Shown piece by piece: positions 33,481 through 41,659 of a DNA stretch of 64,000 nt. This DNA is from Bacteroidota bacterium (GTDB lineage Bacteria > Bacteroidota > Bacteroidia > Bacteroidales > Prolixibacteraceae). The notes under the pieces are model-generated. The model was not told where the DNA came from, made no database searches, and saw only the letters and a program-made list of their open reading frames with translations. The stretch lies in contig JAEYNZ010000023.1 of the NCBI GenBank assembly GCA_023412195.1, positions 1-64,000 of the forward strand. The letters run 5' to 3'. The first letter of the stretch is position 1. Every line of letters begins with the position of its first letter. Both the position numbers and the translations under genes were made by a program.

Positions 33481-35355
33481 CTATTTCAGGTATGTATCAA
33501 GGAAAGTCAGAATCTGGCCATAGCCCCTGATCTCATTTGCTTTTTTCATAAAGCCGTGCCCTTCATCGGGAAATACAATATATTCCACGGGAACATTATT
33601 CTCCTTCATTGCCTCTACTATTTCATCCGATTCCACCTGTAACACCCTGGGATCATTTGCTCCCTGTAATACCATCACAGGGTTTTTGACCTGGTGGGCA
33701 TGGAAAAGTGGAGAAATCTTGTAAAGTCTTACGGAATCATCAGTATAGGGATCACCCAACTCGTCATACAATGCCTTTCTCTCCGCCTCCCAATAGGGTG
33801 GAATTGATTTAAGGGTGCGGAGCCAGTTGGTAACTCCAAAGATGTTAACACCCACCTTAAACTCATCTGGTTCAAATGCCATGGCCGCCATGGTCATATA
33901 CCCGCCATAGCTTCCACCTATAATTCCGATTTTATCTGCATCGATGTAATTCTGCTCCTGCAGCCAGTTTTTCCCCCAGATGCAATCCTGCAGGTCGCCG
34001 CCGCCATGATCCCTGTCATCCATCTTGTAAAAGGTTTTACCATAACCACTGCTGCCCCTGTTGTTTACAGCAAGCACCGCATATCCGTTATTTACCAGGA
34101 ACTGGATAAGGGACGAATAACCTGTCCTTGATTGTCCACCCGGGCCTCCATGCACCCATACCAGGGCAGGGACCTTGTTTTGGGCTGATGCATTTAATGG
34201 CTTGTAATATATTGAAGGAATTTCTCTTCCGTCAAATGAAGGATACCTGATTACTTCTGCCGATACAAGATGTGCAGGATTTATTTCCGGATTCAGGGTA
34301 TCAGTAAGTTTCTTTAGCTCCTTCGACTCAAAATTATATACATAAATATTGGAAGGCGCTTTTGAGCTTCCTACCGTCAGCCGCATGTTCCGTTCAGTGT
34401 CGGAAATCTCAATTGCAAGCACATCAGCATCGGGTATGCCCGGAAAATCAACTTTCTGCCCTGTGCTGTTATCTAAAAGTATAACCTGGTTTTTACCATC
34501 TTCATTTACAAGGATGACTCTGTACTTTTCATTCTCACTGAGAGAACTGTACACAACATCCCAATTGGTTTCAAAAACTGTTTTCCTGGATTTGGAAGCA
34601 ATATCATATTCCACGAGATAAGTAAACTCTTTTTCAGCATTGGTTGTATAATAAAATCTGCTTCCATCGTTGCTGAATCCTGATGCGCTATATTCACCCG
34701 GCTGTTCGGGTTGAGATATTTCAACTGTTTCACCTGTAGAAGTGTTTCTCAGAAAAAGCTGGTTGCTGCTGGTAGTAACCGGCATCACAAGTGCAAGTGT
34801 TTTTTCATCATCTGATAATCCTGCTACCTGCATACCGTCATCGTTCTGATAGATCATATTTTCCTGCCAGTCTGCAGAAGCCATTTTATAAAGATCAAAA
34901 TAACGGGGATCCCGTTTGTTTGAAAGATAATATAAATGCGTCTTTTCCTTGTTCCACCCTGCAAACTGGGCTTTCTCTTCCTCTCCGGGAGTCAGGTCTG
35001 TGGTTTCTCCATTTTCATCCAATAGAAAAAGATGGTTGTTTTCATCCCCGCCTTTATCCGCACTGTATAGAATCTCACCTGTTGAAGGTACATATCCAAC
35101 TGCAAAGAATGACTCTTCTCCCGAACTGGTAATCTGTTTCTTGACTCCGGAAGAAATATCTATCTCATATACATTGAAGATTCCTGATTCATCACTGCTG
35201 ACAAGCAACTTAGTTTCATCGGGTGAAAAGAAACCGCCGCCAATTCTTGTATTTCCATAAAACTGCTCTATTGTGTAAGTGGGAACAGCTTCCGGTAACT
35301 GACGGACACATGAAAGGAGGAATAAAGGCAAACAAATAAAAATCAGCTTTTTCAT
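33481..35355 (-). CDS. S9 family (prolyl oligopeptidase-type) lipoprotein peptidase
   Basis: About 624 residues from the start at 35355 (MKKLIFICLPLFLLSC); four more codons lie upstream in frame. The LLSC lipobox indicates an envelope-anchored lipoprotein. Residues 30-360 form a WD-like beta-propeller; 370-624 are the alpha/beta hydrolase. The triad is visible: Ser in IIGGSYGGYMTMAAMAF, Asp in GANDPRVLQVESDEI, His in PDEGHGF. The oxyanion region LVWVHGGPGGQ is normal. It probably degrades oligopeptides in the periplasm. It heads a minus-strand series of hydrolases, but those downstream have their own signals. Confidence 0.93.
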   Translation of the reverse strand: MKKLIFICLPLFLLSCVRQLPEAVPTYTIEQFYGNTRIGGGFFSPDETKLLVSSDESGIFNVYEIDISSGVKKQITSSGEESFFAVGYVPSTGEILYSADKGGDENNHLFLLDENGETTDLTPGEEEKAQFAGWNKEKTHLYYLSNKRDPRYFDLYKMASADWQENMIYQNDDGMQVAGLSDDEKTLALVMPVTTSSNQLFLRNTSTGETVEISQPEQPGEYSASGFSNDGSRFYYTTNAEKEFTYLVEYDIASKSRKTVFETNWDVVYSSLSENEKYRVILVNEDGKNQVILLDNSTGQKVDFPGIPDADVLAIEISDTERNMRLTVGSSKAPSNIYVYNFESKELKKLTDTLNPEINPAHLVSAEVIRYPSFDGREIPSIYYKPLNASAQNKVPALVWVHGGPGGQSRTGYSSLIQFLVNNGYAVLAVNNRGSSGYGKTFYKMDDRDHGGGDLQDCIWGKNWLQEQNYIDADKIGIIGGSYGGYMTMAAMAFEPDEFKVGVNIFGVTNWLRTLKSIPPYWEAERKALYDELGDPYTDDSVRLYKISPLFHAHQVKNPVMVLQGANDPRVLQVESDEIVEAMKENNVPVEYIVFPDEGHGFMKKANEIRGYGQILTFLDTYLK

Positions 35356-35445
35356 AAAGTATTTCATTTAGTTTTCATGCTGTGAAAATATCTTTAGGAA
35401 GTTAATGAAATCCTTTATAATAAGCAACTATAATTCAGATGGAAA

Positions 35446-37299
35446 TCAATCATCAGCAACTGTTGTGGAATAAACAACCACATCATGTGCATTAACAACC
35501 ACTTTTTCCTGTGATTTGCCCCCTTGAGAATGTTCCCTGGCCTGTCCGTCCTTTGATTCTTTCCACTGTTGTTCACCCGAATCAAGAATCTTTTCCCACG
35601 AGAGATCAAGCAGGGGAAGGGTGAAACTTACTGGTTCCTTTGAAAAATTCAGAAAACAAACAAGGTGCACGGTATCTTCCCTGTTCTTACGCAAAATGGA
35701 TATTCCCGACTGCTCCAAAGCTGCAACCCGTATATCATTTTTACTGAAGTTCTGCAGGATGGGATTCGACTTTCTGATCTCAATCAGTTTTTTATGCCAG
35801 CTTAAGAGGATTGCATGCTTCCCTTCATGTCTCAGGTTCCACTGCAGTTTCGAGCCGTTGAATATTTTTTCATCCTGCGGGTCAGGGGGATCGCCTTCGA
35901 AGTTAAAGCCTTCAAATTCCTTTTTGCGGCCCTGTCTGACAGCCTCGATTAAATCCTTGTCTGAATGGCTGATGAAATAAAAGAAAGGATTTGTTTCCCC
36001 GTATTCTTCACCCATAAACAACATAGGCACATAGGGTGAAAGCAGCACTGCAGCTGCTGCAAGCTTTAACTGCTTAAAATTTACCAATATACTCAGCCGT
36101 TCCGCCATTGCCCTGTTACCTACAATATCATGGTTCTGGATAAAGACAACAAACCTGTTTCCCGGAATCCCGGCCGATGATTTTCCATGTTTCCTCTTCC
36201 TGAATTTTACAAAATCGCCGCTGTGAACATATCCATCATTATAAGCTTTAGCAAGCTGTTCCATGCTTCCGAAATCTTCATAGAACTTCCGGCCGGTGCT
36301 GTCGAGTAAAACATAAATTGCATGGTGAAAATCGTCGAGCCATTGTGCCGTAAACCCAAATCCTCCTGTTTCAGCCGGTGCCAGTACCCTCGGACTGTTG
36401 AGGTCGCTTTCGGCAATTGTATAGAACAACCTTCCCAGCCTCTGTTCTGCTTCACGTATCTTTTCATGCATCAGTTCCCAGAAATGCACTGCCCCCGAGT
36501 CATATACTTCATGTATGGCATCCAGCCTCAGTCCGTCGATGTGATACTTCTCAAACCAGAATACCGGGTTATTGGCATAATATTCCCTGACACCATCCGA
36601 CCATGCCCTGTCGAAATTAATGGCTTCTCCCCAGGGTGTTTTATACCAGGCGGTAAACCATGGTCCAAAGCGTGAGAAATAGTTCCCTTCCGGTCCCATG
36701 TGGTTATATATCACATCAAGGAAAACAGCAATTCCATGGGCGTGACAGGCATCCACCAGTTTCCTGAGCCCTTCCGGTCCGCCGTAACTGTTCTGGACTG
36801 CATAGGGAAAAACCCTGTCATAGCCCCAGTTCCGGGTACCCGGAAATTGTGTGACAGGCATCAGTTCAATGGCATTGAACCCGGTATCCTTAAGGTTTTC
36901 AAGCCTTGGAATGATGGCTTCAAATGTACCTTCAGGCGTAAACGTACCAACGTGCAGCTCATAGAGTATGAGTTCACCAAACGGAATGCCTTTCCAGTCA
37001 TTGTCTGTCCACTGAAAACTGTTGTGGTCAATGATTTCTGATGGACCGTGCACACCTTCCGGCTGAAATTGTGAGCCCGGGTCAGGAAGGCTGGCATCAT
37101 CCCCGGGTTTGTAAAAATACCGGGTTCCGGGACCAGTGCCGGCTGCTGTCACTGAAAAGTAGCCCTGGCCGTCCTTCTGCATTTCAATCATCCTTTCTTC
37201 AGGATGAACAACGTGAAGTGTCATCTTTTCCTTTTCCGGTGCCCACACCCTGAAAGTGCAGCCCTCAGGGCCTTTGATTATAGGGCTGTATTCTGTCAT
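35446..37299 (-). CDS. treZ: Malto-oligosyltrehalose trehalohydrolase (GH13)
   Basis: A 617-residue cytoplasmic enzyme. An N-terminal beta-sandwich of the TreZ/branching-enzyme type covers 1-95 (GCTFRVWAPEKEKMTLHV), and the GH13 barrel 110-500. Motifs: LYELHVGTFTPEGTFEAIIP, FLDVIYNHMGPEGNY, nucleophile Asp in GLRLDAIHEV, acid/base Glu in YTIAESDLN, and QNHDIVGNR. TreZ releases trehalose from maltooligosyl trehalose made by TreY, but no treY is in the window. The C-terminal beta domain contains a hydrophilic insertion (about 580-600, rich in Lys, Gln, Ser) that I do not expect in the family. It precedes the S9 peptidase gene and follows a GH13 glucosidase on the same strand. Confidence 0.9.
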   Translation of the reverse strand: MTEYSPIIKGPEGCTFRVWAPEKEKMTLHVVHPEERMIEMQKDGQGYFSVTAAGTGPGTRYFYKPGDDASLPDPGSQFQPEGVHGPSEIIDHNSFQWTDNDWKGIPFGELILYELHVGTFTPEGTFEAIIPRLENLKDTGFNAIELMPVTQFPGTRNWGYDRVFPYAVQNSYGGPEGLRKLVDACHAHGIAVFLDVIYNHMGPEGNYFSRFGPWFTAWYKTPWGEAINFDRAWSDGVREYYANNPVFWFEKYHIDGLRLDAIHEVYDSGAVHFWELMHEKIREAEQRLGRLFYTIAESDLNSPRVLAPAETGGFGFTAQWLDDFHHAIYVLLDSTGRKFYEDFGSMEQLAKAYNDGYVHSGDFVKFRKRKHGKSSAGIPGNRFVVFIQNHDIVGNRAMAERLSILVNFKQLKLAAAAVLLSPYVPMLFMGEEYGETNPFFYFISHSDKDLIEAVRQGRKKEFEGFNFEGDPPDPQDEKIFNGSKLQWNLRHEGKHAILLSWHKKLIEIRKSNPILQNFSKNDIRVAALEQSGISILRKNREDTVHLVCFLNFSKEPVSFTLPLLDLSWEKILDSGEQQWKESKDGQAREHSQGGKSQEKVVVNAHDVVVYSTTVADD

Positions 37300-37349
37300 T
37301 GCTGATGTACTTTAAATTCCTGGGGTTCAATAAGTGTAAACTGAAAATA

Positions 37350-38969
37350 TTAATCCTGAATTTTGTCAACCCTGATCACAATTGCTTCGTCGCCACCAAT
37401 GCTGAAGTTATTTTCTACCTCCTGGCCTTCCAGATCGGGTGAAGTGGAAAGTTCAACTTTGCCATGGAAACGGATATTCTGTGGGTTGAAATAGCATGGG
37501 CGATGACTAAGGTTCAAAACAATTATAAATTCGTCTTCGCCTTCTGCCTTCCTGGAATACGATAGCATCTGCCTGTCGGAATATACCGGGGCATAATTTC
37601 CTGCAATCAGAGAAGGTTCGTTCTGGCGCAACCTGATTAACCTCTTGTAGAGGGAAAGCATTGAATGCGGATCATGTTTTTGGGCCTGGACGTTTTCACG
37701 CTCATAATTTTTATTTACCGGAAGCCAGGGTTCGGCATATGAGAAACCTGCATTGCGGTCGTTACTCCACTGCATGGGGGTACGTGCAGGATCCCGGCTC
37801 AGATTCTTTCCTGGCAAATTCAATCCCTGCGGGTCCTGAATCTTATCATAGGGAATGGGCACATCCCTCATGCCGATTTCTTCTCCGTAATAGATGGTTG
37901 GCGTGCCGCGCAAGGTAAGCAGCATTACCGCAGCCACCATTGCCTGCTGTAATCCCACCCTGCTGGCAATACGAGGCTGGTCATGATTGCCCAATACCCA
38001 GTTGGGCCATCCTTCCGAAGGAAGTGCTCCTTCATACTCATCAATGGCAGCGGCAATCTGCTGTGCATCCCACGGGCGTGTCAGTAGCTGGAAATTGAAG
38101 GGAAGGTTTGCCCCCTTGTTGTCTGCCCCGTAATAATGCATCAGCTTTGAAACAGGCAGATAAATTTCACCAATCATCATTCGCTCATCGTATGAGTCAA
38201 GCACCTTCCGCATCTTACGGATGATGCCATGCACCTCCGGCTGGTCGGTTGAATACACAGGCAGCACCTGTTCATAGGTGTTCATGTGCGGCTGGTACTC
38301 AGGATTGGGCGGATTATCCCTGAACTGGTCGTCCTTTATCATATGCCACATTACATCAATCCGGAATCCATCAACACCACGGTCGAGCCAGAAGCGCATT
38401 ACACCGAACATGGCTTCCTGTACTTCAGGGTTCCTCCAGTTCAAATCAGGTTGCTCCTTCAGGAAGGCATGATAATAATACTGCTGAGTTGTTTCATCCC
38501 ATTCCCATGCCGGCCCCCCGAAAGCACTTAACCAGTTGTTGGGGCATCCGCCATTCGGGGCAGCGTCTTTCCATATATACCAGTCGCGTTTGGGATTGTC
38601 ACGCGATGACCGCGACTCAATAAACCATGGATGCTGGTCGGAACTGTGGTTGGGAACAAGGTCCATGATCAGTTTCATGTTCCTCTTGTGGACTTCCCTG
38701 ACCAGCCTGTCAAAATCATCCATCGTACCAAACATGGGATGGATATCCGTGTAATCCGATATATCATACCCAAAATCGGCCATGGGAGAGGGATATACAG
38801 GGGATATCCATACCGCCCCTATGCCAAGCCACTTCAGGTGGTCGAGGCGCCTGATGATACCCTGCAAATCGCCTATGCCATCGCCATTGCTGTCCTGAAA
38901 CGAACGGGGGTATATCTGGTAGATAATCTCCTTGTGCCACCAGATGTACTTTTCGCTTTTTTCTTTCAT
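37350..38969 (-). CDS. Alpha-glucosidase/oligo-1,6-glucosidase (GH13)
   Basis: A 539-residue cytoplasmic enzyme starting MKEKSEKYIWWHKEIIYQIYPRSF at 38969. The open frame runs 42 codons further upstream, but that extension overlaps the next gene and lacks family similarity. GH13 motifs: DLVPNHSSDQHPWF, nucleophile in GVDGFRIDVMWH, acid/base in MMIGEIYLPVS, and VLGNHDQPRIASR. The group with QIYPRSFxDSNGDGIGDL hydrolyses alpha-glucosides such as isomaltose, maltose or trehalose. There is no signal peptide, so the substrate is taken up first. It lies 50 bases from treZ and is probably co-transcribed with it. Confidence 0.93.
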   Translation of the reverse strand: MKEKSEKYIWWHKEIIYQIYPRSFQDSNGDGIGDLQGIIRRLDHLKWLGIGAVWISPVYPSPMADFGYDISDYTDIHPMFGTMDDFDRLVREVHKRNMKLIMDLVPNHSSDQHPWFIESRSSRDNPKRDWYIWKDAAPNGGCPNNWLSAFGGPAWEWDETTQQYYYHAFLKEQPDLNWRNPEVQEAMFGVMRFWLDRGVDGFRIDVMWHMIKDDQFRDNPPNPEYQPHMNTYEQVLPVYSTDQPEVHGIIRKMRKVLDSYDERMMIGEIYLPVSKLMHYYGADNKGANLPFNFQLLTRPWDAQQIAAAIDEYEGALPSEGWPNWVLGNHDQPRIASRVGLQQAMVAAVMLLTLRGTPTIYYGEEIGMRDVPIPYDKIQDPQGLNLPGKNLSRDPARTPMQWSNDRNAGFSYAEPWLPVNKNYERENVQAQKHDPHSMLSLYKRLIRLRQNEPSLIAGNYAPVYSDRQMLSYSRKAEGEDEFIIVLNLSHRPCYFNPQNIRFHGKVELSTSPDLEGQEVENNFSIGGDEAIVIRVDKIQD

Positions 38970-39049
38970 TCTGTGTTGCTTGAAGTTCAACAAAAGTAAA
39001 CAGGGGAATGCAGCAAATGTTTGAAGAAATGTTTGTTGATTGCGGGTCT

Positions 39050-40033
39050 TTAATCCAGCTTCAGGGGATGTTTTAGCTTTACAGGCTGGCACCACGAATC
39101 CGTTCCGTCGAAAACGGACGTAAGCAGGTAAGTGATTGTATGATCTTCAATAAACAGCTGTGGCCGCTCCCTTCGTACACAATGGATGATGCTGTCTTTT
39201 TCTGCTGCAATATCATGGTCGTAAACTACGACAGGGGAATATTCCAGCCAGTTGTTGATTCCGTTATCAGAAAACAGGTGGACGCCCCACCGCACATGCC
39301 CGCTGATACCGCCAACATTGTCTTCACAAATGAAATGATAGCCTTCCCTGGACTTAAAAAGATAAAAGTCTTCAATCTTCATGTCAGGCCAAACATTTTT
39401 GTTTACAACAGCATAAGGCCCATGATAAGTATCAGCCGCGGCTATAAATGTCTGCAGTTTCTCATCCCTGTAAAGGAGCAAAACCCTGTGGTTTTCAACC
39501 AGCAGGGCAGGATTGTTTGATTCTATGTCAATAACAGGATTGGCAATCCGTTCCCACGGACCATAAACCGATTTAGAACGTGCATAGCCTATCCTGCGGA
39601 GCAATTGCTGTGAACCCGGAAGCAGTGTTGTAAAATCACTGCCGATGTAAAAGAGCACATATTCATCTCCAATTTTATGTATCGTAGGATTATGGGCCAT
39701 GTTGGAATCCCAGAAACTGCTGTCACGTTCACCAATCACCACTTCTTCAAATCTGAACGGCCCAAGCGGACTGGCAGAAGTGGCACGCACAATCTCTGAA
39801 CGGTTACGGTAACCATCGGGAAAAGCCGCTTCCTTTGGCCACCTGGATGCGAAAAGGTGGTACACCGAATCAACTTTTATCATAGACCCTCCCCATACCC
39901 AGTAACCCTCCATTTTGAATCCGCTGTTGGCGGGAACGGGTTCATAGGTGAATGTAAGCCCCTGTGCCGACAGGAAATTTATTGCCGGTAAAAAAGTCAG
40001 AATATACCCCAGGATTATAAGTTTCTTCGTCAT
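39050..40033 (-). CDS. Five-bladed beta-propeller glycoside hydrolase-like protein (GH43/GH117-like), secreted
   Basis: A 327-residue protein with a signal peptide (MTKKLIILGYILTFLPAINFLSA). The repeated pattern of the propeller is seen in GYWVWGGSMIKVDSVYHLFASRW, NPTIHKIGDEYVLFYIGSD, NPALLVENHRVLLLYRD and RPQLFIEDHTITYLLTS, which resembles families GH43, GH32 and GH117 in which acidic residues on the central face do catalysis. I cannot assign the family or substrate by eye. The neighbouring alpha-glucan enzymes are cytoplasmic, so this need not act on the same substrate. Confidence 0.8.
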   Translation of the reverse strand: MTKKLIILGYILTFLPAINFLSAQGLTFTYEPVPANSGFKMEGYWVWGGSMIKVDSVYHLFASRWPKEAAFPDGYRNRSEIVRATSASPLGPFRFEEVVIGERDSSFWDSNMAHNPTIHKIGDEYVLFYIGSDFTTLLPGSQQLLRRIGYARSKSVYGPWERIANPVIDIESNNPALLVENHRVLLLYRDEKLQTFIAAADTYHGPYAVVNKNVWPDMKIEDFYLFKSREGYHFICEDNVGGISGHVRWGVHLFSDNGINNWLEYSPVVVYDHDIAAEKDSIIHCVRRERPQLFIEDHTITYLLTSVFDGTDSWCQPVKLKHPLKLD

Positions 40034-40134
40034 CAGCTATAATATAAGGTTACTGAAAATAACGAAATTCATGCTGTCTGTGTTTTCGGATACTTTAGCA
40101 TGAAAGCTGAAGCATATGTTTGGGACTGAAGGTT

Positions 40135-40914
40135 TCATTTCAGTCGCATGAAACATTCTTCATAACGGCCTGTGACTTCAAATCCTGCCTTTTGATAAAG
40201 ATGGATGGCAGCAGCGTTGTCCGACATCACATTCAGTCCGATTGTATCTGTGGTTTGCACCAGGTCATTACAAAGCACGGAAGTCAGTTTGAAACCGGTC
40301 TGCCGCCCCCGCAAGGCTGGAAGTACTGCAATGTTTCCTAATGCAGCCACCCTGTATTGTGCGGAATAAACATGCACGCCAGCAACTCCTGCCAGGCTCT
40401 CACCCATGAAATATCCAAAATATTTCCCTGTTTCCAGCATCCGTTTATCGAACCAGTTATGAGGATATGCCGTCTTGTAGAATGCTGTAACAGTGTCCAT
40501 ATCCTGAGGTGACAACCGCCTGATATTTGAATCATTGATTTCAGCAGGAAGCTTTTTCAGGGTCATCTTCAGGTTCATCCCGTAATACTCCAGGATGTTT
40601 TCCCTGCCCAATACTTGCATAAGGCCCGGACTCATGTGTGCATAGAACCTGGAAGGAAGAGAAGGTTTCAGAAGGTGCAGCAGTTCCCTGCCAAAGCTGT
40701 TGTCCTCTTCCTGAAAAAGCAGCAGGGTAGGGATGTCCATCCCGCTGTAAAGCAATGCCAGCGACTTTAGGTGGCCTTCATTATAAAGCCCATACCAGGT
40801 TGTATAGGGAAAGAAGAAATTATCGAGGTCGCCTATGCAATAGATCTGCAGAGCCGGGTTAAGTCCCAGATATGAATAAATCCTGTCTTTGCAGGTAAGT
40901 ATTTCAAGTTCCAT
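40135..40914 (-). CDS. GNAT-family N-acetyltransferase with N-terminal extension
   Basis: About 259 residues from the ATG at 40914 (MELEILTCKDRIYS). A further 20 codons lie upstream in frame, but a perfect -7 promoter box at 40936-40943 falls inside them, so the shorter start is preferred. The C-terminal half (about 130-259) is the GNAT fold: RVAALGNIAVLPALRGRQTGFKLTSVL is the acetyl-CoA-binding motif A (RxxGxxx variant) and GLNVMSDNAAAIHLYQKAGFEVTGRYEE is motif B. The N-terminal half has no clear family match. The acceptor substrate is unknown. Confidence 0.82.
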   Translation of the reverse strand: MELEILTCKDRIYSYLGLNPALQIYCIGDLDNFFFPYTTWYGLYNEGHLKSLALLYSGMDIPTLLLFQEEDNSFGRELLHLLKPSLPSRFYAHMSPGLMQVLGRENILEYYGMNLKMTLKKLPAEINDSNIRRLSPQDMDTVTAFYKTAYPHNWFDKRMLETGKYFGYFMGESLAGVAGVHVYSAQYRVAALGNIAVLPALRGRQTGFKLTSVLCNDLVQTTDTIGLNVMSDNAAAIHLYQKAGFEVTGRYEECFMRLK

Positions 40915-40935
40915 TCGCAATTTAAAAATTAATTT

Positions 40936-40943
40936 CAAAGGTA
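40936..40943 (-). promoter_or_regulatory. -7 box of the GNAT gene
   Basis: Minus strand TACCTTTG, a perfect TAnnTTTG, 22 bases upstream of the start at 40914. It supports that start over the upstream in-frame ATG at 40974. Confidence 0.5.
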
Positions 40944-41235
40944 ACCATTCCGGCAAAACGAAAAGCTTATCCACTACAGTTAAGGAAATGAAAAAGTGAC
41001 AGGTGGGGTTAATACAGAGCTAATCTGAAAGTAGCTTTTTTTGACACTATCAGCAACTGAATTTCAGTTACAATTTATCTTTTCAAAATATTTGTACAAT
41101 ACATGGGAAAAAAAGAGAAGTTAATTGCACGGTCATTATTCCGGTAAATAATAAAATCATTTAACACCAGTCACCTCCTTTTCCTCCTGTTGGCATCGTC
41201 CCAAATACATGTTGTCGTTAAAAAGAAAAAAAATC

Positions 41236-41335
41236 TGCCACTAAGAATATAAGGCACAAAGAATTCACTAAGAAAAGCCGGCACCTGAAAGTAGTCCGTA
41301 ATTCGTGTTCCTTTGTGCCTTTTGTCTTTGTGGCA
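41236..41335. repeat. Interrupted inverted repeat (TGCCAC...GGCACAAAG / CTTTGTGCC...GTGGCA)
   Basis: Left arm 41236-41261, TGCCACTAAGA then AAGGCACAAAG; right arm 41310-41335, CCTTTGTGCCTT then CTTTGTGGCA, with about 48 bases between. The arms pair with a small internal bulge. Sequences like CTTTGTGCCTTTGTGGC recur in Bacteroidota intergenic DNA as far as I recall, but I cannot verify that here. Confidence 0.55.
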
Positions 41336-41458
41336 AATTCTGGAAACCAGCTAACTGAAGTACGCTTGCTTCTATAAGCTCCTGGAGGAAGTACTGCCTC
41401 CTTAGCATCACCTTCCCTGGTTCCTGCCTTGATAATTCCAAAGCCTTATATTATTGTT

Positions 41459-41563
41459 ACTTCATTCGTGTTTAATTCGTACTTTAATCGTAGTTAATTC
41501 GTGAATTATCGAATATACTACGAATTAACTCCGAGTTTACTTCGAATTAACTACGAATTTAAT
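41459..41563. repeat. Array of 11-bp iterons with central inversion, locus 2
   Basis: Direct units of 11 bases: ACTTCATTCGT (41459), GTTTAATTCGT, ACTTTAATCGT, AGTTAATTCGT (ends 41502). After a 6-base centre (GAATTA) the reverse-complement type follows: TCGAATATACT (41509), ACGAATTAACT, CCGAGTTTACT, TCGAATTAACT, ACGAATTTAAT (ends 41563). Same period and same inverted architecture as the array at 12983-13103, with a different iteron sequence. The shared part is an AATTC core. Confidence 0.85.
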
Positions 41564-41659
41564 ATGGCCATGGTACGAACAAAAATATAGCATGACATCA
41601 TTGAAGCAATAATGCCAGGCTGGGTTGCTAAGGTAGTCTTACAGAAGGTGGGGAGAGTG

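Larger units (their letters stand above)
40944..41659. other. Noncoding region between the GNAT gene and fumC
   Basis: About 700 bases without a credible gene; a 99-codon frame at 41612-41911 is antisense to fumC. It contains a long-range inverted repeat around TGCCAC...AAGGCACAAAG (41236-41335) and the second 11-bp iteron array (41459-41563). The segment 41080-41230 holds nothing that I recognise. Confidence 0.7.

Noticed and set aside
38970..39095. Upstream start for the GH13 glucosidase gene
   Set aside because: The extension overlaps the neighbouring gene and lacks family similarity; the start at 38969 fits the family N-terminus.
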